Shown here one piece after another: positions 33,590 to 43,778 of a stretch of DNA of 64,000 nt (positions within the stretch are counted from its first letter, which is position 1; each line of letters starts with the position of its first letter). The notes beneath the pieces are model-generated. The model did not search any database. It was given only the letters and a program-made list of their open reading frames with translations, and had not been told where the DNA came from. The stretch is from contig NC_092046.1 in assembly GCF_003086295.3 (NCBI RefSeq), positions 105,751,363 through 105,815,362 on the forward strand, written 5' to 3'. The stretch comes from Arachis hypogaea (taxonomy: Eukaryota > Streptophyta > Magnoliopsida > Fabales > Fabaceae). A program made the position numbers and the translations under genes.

Positions 33590-34440
33590 TTAGTAGCCAC
33601 GTTAGTCTAATTAACGTGACCACTAACGTGGAATGGGAGCTAGCTTGCAATGTTAATGAGGAAAGTGATCGCCAATAACGCCTTCAAAAGCCATTATAGC
33701 TCACGTTAGTTTCCACGTTAATTACGTTAACGTGGAAGCTAATGTGGAAGAGAAGTGAAGCTCCAATGTTTGTGGTAAAAGTGAATACCACTAATGTTGG
33801 AAAAAGGGGGCACACTTGGCCACGTTAAGAGTCACGTTAATTACATTAACGTGATCTCTAACATGGAAGGGACAAGGAATTGCCAACGTTAGTGACACTC
33901 ACCTTTGTCACTAACGTTGGATTAAGCCACTATTGAGCCACTATTGCCCACGTTAGTTGCCACGTTAATTACGTTAACGTGGAAGCTAACGTGGAAGAGG
34001 AATTGATGGACCAACGTTAGTGACACTCACCTTTGTCACTAACGTTGGAGATGGTAATCACCACCACGTTAATCTAATTAACGTGAACTCTAACGTGGGA
34101 AGGAGGGGCATTTGGAGCGTTAGTGACAAAGGTAAGTGTCACTAACGCTCTCGAAGAATAGGCAAGTCCACGTTAAAGGTCACGTTAGCTATACTAACGT
34201 GAACTCTAACGTGGGGAAAAGGGGCAATAAGCAACGTTATTGGAAAAGGTGAATGCCAATAACGTTTGCGAAGGACCAAGAGGCAACGTTAGTGGTCACG
34301 TTAGTACCACTAACGTTGAAGTTAACGTGAATCAATTTTGGCTTGGAACGTTAGTGAAAAAGGTGATCGTCACTAACGTTCTCGAACCCACACTTTCACT
34401 TAACGTTAACACCACTAACGTCCTAACTAACGTCCATGCC
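33590..34440 (+). repeat. CACGTTA / AACGTTAGTG hairpin array (E5 5' LTR)
   Basis: Alternating inverted-repeat units. One type nests CCACGTTAG...CTAACGTGG around CCACGTTAA...TTAACGTGG (clear at about 33950-33996). The other pairs AACGTTAGTGAC with GTCACTAACGTT around a short CTCACCTTT or AAAGGT(A/G)A loop. At about 34118-34152 the stem carries a paired change (GCGTTAGTG with CACTAACGC). Confidence 0.8.
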
Positions 34441-34560
34441 TAACTCACACTTTCTCTGGAAGCAAAGCTGAGCCCACTGAAGATTGTAACTGCTTCAACT
34501 AAAGATCCAAAGGCCCATATCCAAGACTTGAAGAAGCCAACTAGAAGATCAGAAGAGTAG

Positions 34561-34570
34561 TATATATAGG
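34561..34570 (+). promoter_or_regulatory. TATA box of E5 5' LTR
   Basis: TATATATAGG, downstream of the hairpin array; the 3' LTR has TATAAAAA at 38609-38616 in the equivalent place. Confidence 0.5.
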
Positions 34571-35551
34571 AGTAGTTTTGAACTTGTAAAATGAGCTTTT
34601 GGCATTTTGGAGAACTACACTCTGTATATTTTACTTTCCCTGCACTTTCTAGTTTGAGTTTTCAGAATGTACTTTTCATTTACGCTTTCCATTCCCAGAG
34701 CTATGAACAACTAAACCCCTTTCATTGGGTTAGGGAGCTCTGTTGTACTTTGATGGATCAATAATAGTTTTCATTATTCTTCTTCTTTCTTTTCTCTTGA
34801 TTTTACTAGAAAGCTTTCAATCTTCATCCAATTGGGTAGTTGTCTTAGAAAAGAAGCTATTCATACTTGGATCTCTTCGGAACCTTGGAAGAAGAATGAA
34901 GAGATCATGCTAGAAATGCTTTCTCATGTTGGACCAACTTAGGGTTTGGATGGATATAGTGACATATAATCCTACTAACACTTTGATTTGGGAATACATG
35001 TGGTATAATCAGTGACCATACTTCATCTCTTGTCATGAGCAATTAGACCAAGGAATTGGCTATTGATCAAGATTTGAGAGATTGGGTTGCCAAAGAATTG
35101 GAATCCAATCACTTAAGATTGCCAAGGAGATCAATGAATGCATTGATTGAAGAAGAGATGAGAATGAACTTGATCCGGAGAATACAACATCTCCTGAGCC
35201 CAATGAATCCCCATTTCTGATCTTACCCATTCTCTTTACTTTTTGTCATTTAATTTTATTTCCCCAAATCCCCATTTAAGATTCTGCAATTTACTTTCCG
35301 CCATTTACATTTTGCTCTTTATTTCCAGCATTTACACTTTCTGTTATTTACTTTCCCGCCATTTATGTTTCTGCAAACATCAACTAAATTTCTACGTAGC
35401 TCAACTAGAACATTCCTCCGATTAAAGTTGCTTGACCAATCAATCCCTGTGGGATTCGACCTCACTCTATTGTGAGTTTTTACTTGACGACAATTCGGTA
35501 TACTTGTCAAGGGAAATTTGTTGAGAGACAAGTTTCCGTGCATCAAGTTTA

Positions 35552-35569
35552 TGGCGCCGTTGCCAGGGA
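35552..35569 (+). other. Primer binding site of E5 (tRNA-Asp type)
   Basis: TGGCGCCGTTGCCAGGGA, one difference from the E4 site, six bases after the LTR end. Confidence 0.85.
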
Positions 35570-37096
35570 TTAATTGTGATTAACAAACTACCGGTTGGTT
35601 GATTACCTAGATTAGACATTTTCTTTTGTTTTGGTTTGTTCATGTAATTGCTTTTGTTCTTTGTTTTCTATGCTCTGTAACTATTTGTGTTAATGCCTCA
35701 CCAAGAAGCCCCTGTTCGTGACAGCTTTTGGCTTTTGGTGATTTTGTTATTAATACAGCAGTTTCTTTTACTTAGCTTATTTTCAAATAAAATTGGCATA
35801 TGATCACATTCTAAGTTTGGTGTTGCCCTGCAACAATCTGTTTTCAATATTTCTGGATAATTGCATCAATTCTAAGAGAAAGTGTCACACTAAGTTTGGT
35901 GTGCCACTTATTTTTCTATGCAATGTATCCAGCAACACCACTTGTTTGTACAATCATAGTGCCTTTGCTTCTTAGGCCTGTAGTGTCATCTTTAACTAAG
36001 CTTGCTTAATTTTTTGCGTTACTCATAGCTTGTTTCTCATTTTTGTTGACATTCATGGTTGAATCACAATCTCAACACCACTGCTCCTACTTGTTGCTTG
36101 CTGGAAAAGCACTTATTCTAAGATGGTTATTGGAGGGAGGAAGTCTGCAGGAAAGGACAACAAGGGCGAAGATGAGCTACAAAGGTTGTAAAGTTCCTTT
36201 CCTTCGCATTTACTCCCAGTAGACTTAATTGCAATCATGAATGTCTCTTGTTTTGAATTCTAGGGTCTACCTCTGTTCTGTTAAGTTACTTTTAGTTTAG
36301 TAATAAGCATGGTTCACTACTTATCATTGCACCTTCATCTTGAATCTGCTTGCACCCATTATAATTAAAAGTGCATCGAAGAAATCATTCTTTTGAAAGG
36401 AAAGTGTTGAGGAATTTTATCAATTTTGAGGCAAGCTAAAGATTAAGAGAAATAGACTGATTGTATGATTGTGTATTGAGGTTACATGTGTTGTGAAAAC
36501 TTGCATGGGAGCTCATAGACAGGAATTGAAATTTGGAGAAGTGTTATGGAAATTCTCAAAAATCTATTGATCCAAGAAGCAGTAAACAAAAGAAAAAAAA
36601 GAAAAAGAAAAACAAGGAAAAAGCCCAAGGCTCTGAGCATCAATTACTAGGATGAAAAAGAAAGATACAAAAACTCAAAGAGTTATTGTCCTAGTTACAT
36701 GCTTATAGTGAATTTGTGTTAAAGAAAGAGGCCTGAGCAAGTAAATCCTAAGGGGTGCTTCATCACCTAATACCTTAACCCAACTGGGTTGGGAGTATTG
36801 ATTGAAAACTTATCCTAAAGGGCCGCTTTGAGACATGACACCTAGAGTCGAGGCCAAGAAAAATAAATACTACTTCAAGGTGATAATCTATAAAGAGGAC
36901 TCCATAATACCATCCGAATAACACTCCTAAGATCTAAGACTTCCAAGATGTAAGGACTAATGAACACTGGAACCCTTGCATAAGCATATAATTGGAGTTG
37001 GCCTTCATTATCACTTAATCACTTCACTCATCAAGGCATCATAAGAAATTCTTCAGCACACTCCAATAAAAAGAATCCTTTGTGCATAATTCTTTC
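35570..37096 (+). other. E5 internal region, non-coding
   Basis: AT-rich DNA. Bases 36770-37080 resemble the 3' untranslated regions of E4, E6 and E7 in wording (CACCTAGAGTCGAGGCCAAG). I see no gag, protease, RT or integrase motif in any frame. Confidence 0.6.
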
Positions 37097-37133
37097 CTTG
37101 CTTGGGGACAAGCAAGATTTAAGTTTGGTGTTG
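37097..37133 (+). promoter_or_regulatory. GGGGAC-loop hairpin and PPT-like motif at E5 3' LTR
   Basis: CTTGCTT, GGGGAC, AAGCAAG (37097-37116), then TTTAAGTTTGGTGTTG (37118-37133) abutting TGATGCGGG. Confidence 0.75.
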
Positions 37134-39674
37134 TGATGCGGGTGCATCATTGCCTATTTTTAGTAGTTATTTCAGTAGATTTTTGTTTAGTTTTCATACA
37201 AAATTTGCCAATAAATGAGTAATAGCATGAAAAATCTCTTCATGAAACAAAATCTCAAGCATAGGTGAATTTTAGTTAATATACAGGGTAAATATGATAA
37301 AATAGATCACACTAAGTGAAGTTTTGATTTTGAGTATTATTAGCACACTTAGTATATAAAGATCATCTTGTATGTTACCTTGATACACTTTGTTTGTTTG
37401 ATTTCAGGCCAAAAGAAGCAGAGAAGAGTCACGTTAGTGGCTACATTAGTGCTACTAACGTGGGCACTAACGTGGAAGGAAGGAAAGTTTGGAACGTTAG
37501 TGGGAACGTTAATGGCATTAACTTTGAAGAAGGAGCAGCGTTATTGGCAAAAGTGTGTGCCAATAACGCTAGCTCAGCAAAGGAAGACCCACGTTAATGG
37601 CCACGTTAGTTACACTAACGTGCGCATTAACGTGGAAGAAAGGAGGAAGCTGTGAAAGTTAGTGGAAAAAGTGAACGCCACTAACGTTTGTGAAGCAAAG
37701 AAGGCCTACGTTAGTGGCCACGTTAGTGCCACTAATGTGGGCAAAATCTCACCCGGCAGTCTGACCATGCCTTCTTCAAACACAAATAACTTGAGCCACA
37801 AAGCTCCAAATGAGGTGATTCCAGTGACAATGGAAAGTAGGAATCCAGAGCTTTCTAAGCATATATGGCACTACATGGTGGACACTAAATTTAAGGGAGA
37901 AAACCTGCTCCGAAAGTGCAAAGATGAACATGGTATCAACATGTAGTAAGGCCAACTGACCTCTTCACCTTCCAAGAAGTGTAACTCGAGCTGTAGAGCT
38001 TCAAATGATGCGCTTCCAAAGGTGTTGGAAATTAGACATCCAGGGCTTTCCAACAATATATAATAGTATGGGGTGCACATTAAGTTTGAGCTCCAGAACC
38101 TGGCAATATTAATCCCCTAAACGCGGACGTTATTGGCACTCACTTTTTCCAATAACGCCAGCGACTATGCCAGCAACCATGTCCCCTTCAAAGGAGCATA
38201 ACTTAACTTATAGAGGTCTAATTGAGGTGATTCCAGTTGCATTAGAAAGCTGACATTCAGAGCTTTCCAACGATATATAATAGTCCATAGTGGACATGAA
38301 ATTACAGTACAAATAAGAGGCATTTTTTAAGCCCCAAAAACACCAACTGGGTAGCAAGTGTGACGTTGGCCACACAAGCTTCAGCACTAACGCCACACTT
38401 GTAGCGTTAGTGTGGCTAACGGTAGCACTAACGATTAGCACCTGGACCTCAACTTGATTCACTTCTTTCTCAAGTCCACTTCAAAGCTCAAGCAAGCAAG
38501 CCCACAATTGTCAACCAATCAAGGCCACAAGAAGCATCTAGAATAGTTAATTTTCATTTCATTGTAATTTACTTTTAATTTCATTTCATTTTGTAATTTA
38601 GGAGAGCCTATAAAAAGGCCTTAGTTTCTACATTGAATTCATTCTGGAAAACATAAAATTGATGGAAGGGGGAGAGAGTGAAGACCAATTCAAACTTATG
38701 TGAATTGGCACACTCCAAGGGGAGTGGGTCTTCGGACCCCTCCCCTCCTACACTCTTCTTCATTTTCTCTTCTTTTATTCCTTAGGAGTAGTTTCGTTTT
38801 AGTTGTAATTTTCATTTATGAATTTTGAAGTTTTAATTTCAGTTTTAATCTTCATCTTTACTTTTCTGCACTTTCTTTCTTTTCTATTTTGGTAGAGCAA
38901 TGATCAACTAACTCTTTTCATTGGGTTAGAGAGCTCTATTGTGATTCAATGGATCAATTTTAGTTCTTATTCTTCTTTTTCTTTCTTTTCTCTTGATTTT
39001 ACTAGAGAGCTTTCGATCTTCATTCAATTGGGTAATTATCTCGGAAGAGAAATTGCTCATACTTGGATTTCCTCTGAACCTTGGAAAAGGAATGAGGAAA
39101 TCATGCTAGAAATGCTCTCTTACATTGGATTAGGTTGGGGGTTGGATGTATATTGTGAAATTTAATCCTACCAATACTTTGATCTATGAATGTGTGTGGT
39201 ATAATCAGTGACCAAACTTCATCTCTTCCCATGAGCAATTAAATCAAGGAATTGGAAAATTGTTCAAGCTTAGAGAGATTGGATTGCCAAGGAATTGGGA
39301 TCCAATCACTTAAGATTGCCAAGGAGATCAATGAATGCATTGATTGAGGAAGAGATGAGAATGAACTTGATCCGGAGGATTGCAATATCTCTTGATCCCA
39401 ATGTTCATTTTATTTTTAGTTCTTACATTTACTTTTCTTGCCATTTTACTTTTCTGCACTTTATTGCTTTTCCTTTCTTTTCTGTCAATTTACAATTCCT
39501 GCTGCTTATCACTTAAATCTGGATCGTCTGACTAGGATAATCAATCAACTATTGATTGCTTAATCCATTAATCTCTGTGGGATTCGACCTCACTCTTTTG
39601 TGAGTTATTACTTGACGACAATTCGGTATACTTGTCGAAGGAAAATTTGTTGAGAGACAAGTTTCCGTGCATCA
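37134..39674 (+). repeat. E5 3' LTR (2541 bp)
   Basis: TGATGCGGGTGC ... CCGTGCATCA. It has its own version of the hairpin array (37420-37745 and 38120-38440), TATAAAAA at 38609-38616 and the U5 hairpin at 39589-39604. Block 38040-38290 contains two copies of a phrase ending CCAACRATATATAATAGT that is also shared with the E6/E7 LTRs. Confidence 0.85.
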
Positions 39675-39679
39675 AGTAT
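39675..39679 (+). other. Target site duplication of E5, right copy (AGTAT)
   Basis: Identical to 33314-33318. Confidence 0.85.
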
Positions 39680-39687
39680 CTCAAGAA

Positions 39688-39833
39688 CACTAGAATGAGT
39701 GAAGTGCTTACTTCTTTTTGTGTAATTGTGACATAGATCTCTATGCTAGTGTGTGTTCTAAACCGCATGCAACTTAGAACCCACACACTATTTTTCTTCA
39801 ATGTCACACTAATTCACTCACTTCATTCTAGTG
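39688..39833. repeat. 146-bp foldback with CACTAGAATG termini
   Basis: The arms begin CACTAGAATGA and, read from the other end on the opposite strand, also CACTAGAATGA. Inner pairs AGTGTGTG/CACACACT and TTCTAA/TTAGAA continue the fold to a short centre near 39760. It resembles a MITE with CACTA-like ends; no clear target duplication was found. It could instead be a leader structure of the neighbouring viral sequence. Confidence 0.4.
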
Positions 39834-39911
39834 ATTCTTACCTCATTTCAACAATCTATGCTTCCTTTCTTGTGCATTTACTTGTCTTCCCATCCTATTT
39901 TCTATCGTACA

Positions 39912-41121
39912 GGATGATTTTCCCATAAGCAAAAACGGAAGAAGAAGAAAGAACAAGCAGCGGCCGGTTGATCTACCAGCTGAAGGTGGCAATCCGGAAA
40001 GTCTCCGTACCCCCTCTGAAGTTGTTCACAAAATAGATCATCTTCTCAGCCAAATGACCATTCCTGACACTTCGCAAACCACTGAATCATCCACAAGAGT
40101 TACTAGGCAATATGCTAAAACGTCCATTAATGTTCTCCATGAAGAGTTGCAAGACTCAGACAATGGATCAGATTCACCTAGAATCAACCCTATCATGACC
40201 ACCTCCATTACAAAATGGAAAGGTCTTACTAAACCTCATCAACACTATCATCTCCAAAATACTGCTCCTGACTTAGCTTTGGAAGATAGAAAGCTAGGTT
40301 TCAACAGTTTCAATGCGAACAACGTCTATGAATGAAACATAGATGGAAAAATAGAGTATAACATCATGCATATGTTACAACATATGACAATGGTTTGTAC
40401 AGCCTATCAAATTGCCCATGAAAGCTCTGAAGAAGCAATAGAAAATGTTATTGTATCGGGATTTTTAGGACAGCTTAAAGGATGGTGGGATAATTATCTC
40501 ACGAATGATAAAAAAGAAGCCATCCCGTCTGTAGTTAAAACTAATGATAATGGCGAACCTATTCTTAATGAGAACGGAGAAACCATCCCTGATGCTGTTA
40601 GCACCTTGATCTTTAATATAGCAAACCATTTCATAGGCGACCCATCTTTGTAGAAAGATCGGTCTGCTGAACTTTTGTCCAATCTCAAATGCAAATCCCT
40701 GTCTAATTTCAAGTGGTATAAAGATACCCTCTTAACAAGAGTCTTCACTAGAGAAGATAGCCAACAGTCGTTCTGGAAAGAAAAATTCTCAGCCGGACTC
40801 CTAAAATCTCTAGGAGATAAAGTTAGGGACAAAATTAGAAGCTTAACTCCAGATGGAATTGATCCGTACAATTCTTTAAGTTATGGCCAATTAATTTCTT
40901 ATGTCCAAAAAGTGGCCTTAAAAATTTGTCAGGATGACAAAATTCAAAGGCAACTAGCCCACAAAAAAGCCCAAAACAAAAAAGATCTAGGTTTCTTCTG
41001 TGAACAGTTTGGCCTACCCTCCTGTAGTGAAAAGAAAACAAAACAGTCTTACCAAAAAAATGATGGCCCGATCAAAACCCAAATCATGGAAACCGAGGAA
41101 GCATTACAAGCCTCCTCCTAG
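39912..41121 (+). pseudogene. Caulimovirid coat-protein region
   Basis: One frame, with stops at 40333 and 40651 (both where Trp is likely), carries the motifs GFNSFNANNVYE, GWWDNYLT, NHFIGDPSL and FKWYKDTLL, which I associate with caulimovirid capsid proteins. It ends at 41119-41121. The knuckle downstream is in another frame, so a frameshift lies near 41000-41170. Confidence 0.7.
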
Positions 41122-41172
41122 ACAAAGGAAAGACAAAGATAAGGAATTGAACCTCACAAAAACCAAATTATC

Positions 41173-41214
41173 TGCTTTAACTGCAAAAAACCGGGTCATA
41201 TCAGTAAGTACTGT
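41173..41214 (+). pseudogene. Coat-protein CCHC zinc knuckle
   Basis: The reading CFNCKKPGHISKYC is the CX2CX4HX4C knuckle of nucleocapsid proteins, in a third frame relative to the upstream coat sequence. A Ser/Glu/Asp-rich acidic tail follows to about 41409. Confidence 0.8.
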
Positions 41215-41820
41215 ACGCTCAAAAAGAGGATCAACAACCTCAACCTTGACCCTCAGATTGAGGAGCAGATTAATAACCTCTTCCTTGAAAGCTCCGAAGA
41301 AAAATCAGAGCATGAATTTTCGGAGGACTTAAACAACATCCAGCATGATGATGATATATCCTCATCATCTGATGAATATTTTGAGCTCAATGTCATCACA
41401 CAAGAATAAGATCTTGTTTTTGATGCCATAAACGCTATCTCTGACCCTGAACAGAGAAAATACTTCCTTCAGAAGTTCAAACAAACCTTAGAAACAAAAA
41501 ATAAATCCAAAACCAAAACCCTGGTTATCAAAAACAAGTACGATGTCAAACCTATTTTCAAAAAACTCGAAAAACAAGTTTCTAAGCCTGTTACTATTCA
41601 GGACCTCCAAAATTAGATTAATATTCTCAAGAAAGGAATTCATCTCATCAAACAATAACAACAACAACAACACCAGAATTGCTTGTCTCATATTTTGGAG
41701 GAAGATTCTAATAACACTGAGAAAGAACCTCAGAATGATCAAAATCTTCAAAACAAATTCTCCAAAATGAAGAAGATGACCAAATTGTCCAACTCTCGAA
41801 TGATGATCAAGAAGATGAGA
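41215..41820 (+). pseudogene. Caulimovirid spacer between knuckle and protease
   Basis: Lys/Glu-rich decayed coding sequence with stops near 41407 and 41614 and an AAC triplet run at 41657-41672. No domain recognised. Confidence 0.5.
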
Positions 41821-42008
41821 TAGCAGAAATTCTCCGGTTAGTCAGTCAACTAACCGTCATGAAATTCTATATCAATATTCGAATTGTCATCCAGGACTTT
41901 ATTTTGGAAACTGTAGCCTTGTTCAATACAGGTGTAGATAAAAATTGTATTTTGGAGGGTTTAATCCCAACAAATATTTTGAAAAAACTGCAGAGCGCCT
42001 TAGTACAG
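41821..42008 (+). pseudogene. Caulimovirid aspartic protease, first half
   Basis: The reading VALFNTGVDKNCI at 41913-41951 aligns with the viral protease active site. The catalytic Asp codon is AAT (Asn) at 41925-41927, a G-to-A change, so the enzyme would be dead. E6 interrupts the domain at TACAG; the second half continues at 52076. Confidence 0.7.
42004..42008 (+). other. Target site duplication of E6, left copy (TACAG)
   Basis: TACAG precedes TGATGAGCGG; the right copy is at 52076-52080. Confidence 0.95.
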
Positions 42009-42608
42009 TGATGAGCGGATAATTTTTACGCTTTTTGGCATTGTTTTTAGTATGTTTTTAGTAGAATCTAGTTACTTTTAGGGATGTTTTCATTAGTTTT
42101 TATGTTAAATTCACATTTCTGGACTTTACTATGAGTTTGTGTGTTTTTCTGTGATTTCAGGTATTTTCTGGCTGAAATTGAGGGACTTGAGCAAAAATCA
42201 GATTCAGAGGTTGAAGAAGGACTGCTGATGCTGTTGGATTATGACCTCCCTGCACTCAAAATGGATTTTCTGGGGCTACAGAACTCAAAATGGCGCGCTT
42301 CCAATTGCATTGAAAAGTAGACATCCAGGGCTTTCCAGCAATATATAATAGTCCATACTTTTCTCGAGTTTAGATGACGCAAACTGGCGTTCAACGCTAG
42401 CTCTCTGCCCAATTCCGGCGTCCAGCGCCAGAAACAAGTTGCAAAGTGGAGTTCAACGCCCAAACTGGCACAAAAACTGGCGTTCAACTCCAAGAATGAC
42501 CTCTCCACGTGTAGACTTCAAGCTCAGCCCAAGCACACACCAAGTGGGCCCCGGAAGTGGATTTATGCATCAATTACTTACTTCTGTAAACCCTAGTAGC
42601 TAGTTTAT

Positions 42609-42616
42609 TATAAATA
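42609..42616 (+). promoter_or_regulatory. TATA box of E6 5' LTR
   Basis: TATAAATA, with the same box at 50930-50937 in the 3' LTR and at 56112-56119 in E7. Confidence 0.65.
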
Positions 42617-43687
42617 GGACCTTTTACTATTGTATTAGACATCTTTGAATCTTTGGAATCATCTTTGGACGCCTGGTTCTTAGATCAGAGGGGCTGGCCA
42701 TTCGGCCATGCCTGGACCTTTCACTTATGTATTTTCAAATGGTAGAGTTTCTGCACTCCATAGATTAAGGTGTGGAGCTCTGCTGTTCCTCAAAGATTAA
42801 TGCAAAGTACTACTGTTTTCTATTCAATTCATCTTATTTCGCTTCTAAGATATTCATTCGCACTTCAACCTGAATGTGATGAACGTGACAATCATCATCA
42901 TTCCCTATGAACGCGTGCCTGACAACCACTTCCGTTCTACATTAGATTGAATGAGTATCTCTTAGATCTCTTAATCAGAATCTTCGTGGTATAAGCTAGA
43001 TTGATGGCGGCATTCATGAGAGTCCGGAAAGTCTAAACCTTGTCCGTGGTATTCCGAGTAGGACTCTGGGATTGAATGACTGTGACGAACTCAAAACTCA
43101 TGGGTGCTGGGCGTAGTGACAGACGCAAAAGGATAGTAAATTCTATTCCAGTATGATCGAGAACCTCCAAGATGATTAGCCATGTAGTGACAGCGCATCG
43201 GACCATTTTCACAGAGAGGAATAGGATGCAACCAACGACAAGGGTGATGCCTCCAGACGATTAGCCGTGCTGTGACAGAGTATTTGGACCATTTTCCCGA
43301 GAGGATTGAAAGTAGCCAGTGGCACCGGTGACATCCTTACATAAAGCCAGCCATAGAAAGGAGTAAGACTGATTGGATGAAGATAGCAGGAAAGCAGAGG
43401 TTCAGAGGAACGATTGCATCTCCATACGCTTATCTGAAATTCTCACCAATGATTTACATAAGTATTTCTATCCTTCTTTTATTACTTATTTTCGAAAACC
43501 CCATTACTATTTTATATCTTCCTGACTGAGATTTACAAGGTGACTATAGCTTGCTTCATACCAACAATCTCCGTGGGATTCGACCCTTACTCACGTAAGG
43601 TATTACTTGGACGACCTAGTGCACTTGCTGGTTAGTTATGCGAAGTTGTGAAGATATGTTTAGACCATGGTTTTATACATCCGTTTT

Positions 43688-43705
43688 TGGTGCCATTGCC
43701 AGGGA
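43688..43705 (+). other. Second, LTR-internal primer-site-like sequence (E6)
   Basis: TGGTGCCATTGCCAGGGA, preceded by GTTTT as the true site is, lies 73 bases before the real primer site and inside the LTR; it recurs at 52009-52026. Confidence 0.6.
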
Positions 43706-43760
43706 ATCAATTTCGAACAACGATTCACAACCTGAGTAACAATTTCGCATATCAAGTTTT

Positions 43761-43778
43761 TGGCGCCATTGCCGGGGA
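43761..43778 (+). other. Primer binding site of E6 (tRNA-Asp type)
   Basis: TGGCGCCATTGCCGGGGA, one change from the E4 site. Confidence 0.9.

Larger units (their letters stand above)
33319..35545 (+). repeat. E5 5' LTR (2227 bp)
   Basis: TGATTCCAGG ... CCGTGCATCA. Contains the CACGTTA hairpin array (33590-34440), TATATATAGG at 34561 and the U5 hairpin at 35461-35476. Short frames inside are repeat-derived. Confidence 0.85.
33319..39674 (+). mobile_element. E5: large non-autonomous LTR element (LARD-like)
   Basis: Bounded by AGTAT duplications. LTRs are 33319-35545 and 37134-39674. The 1.6-kb interior has a primer site, AAGTTTGGTGT motifs (35813, 35892) and a terminal hairpin/PPT-like pair, but no gag or pol; the only frame I noticed is a 22-codon one starting at 36124. 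The two LTRs are unusually different from each other: about 85-93% alike in their last kilobase and hardly alignable earlier. Confidence 0.85.
42009..43754 (+). repeat. E6 5' LTR (1746 bp)
   Basis: TGATGAGCGG ... GCATATCA. Features: palindrome words at 42383-42495, TATAAATA at 42609-42616, U5 hairpin 43585-43600, and a primer-site-like copy at 43688-43705. Confidence 0.95.

Noticed and set aside
33590..34440. CRISPR-like regular repeats with spacers
   Set aside because: Units vary, alternate in orientation, form nested dyads and lie inside a plant LTR with no cas genes; they are LTR hairpin arrays.
33319..39674. Two unrelated solo LTRs side by side instead of one element
   Set aside because: A primer site follows the first, a hairpin/PPT-like pair precedes the second, and AGTAT duplicates flank the pair.
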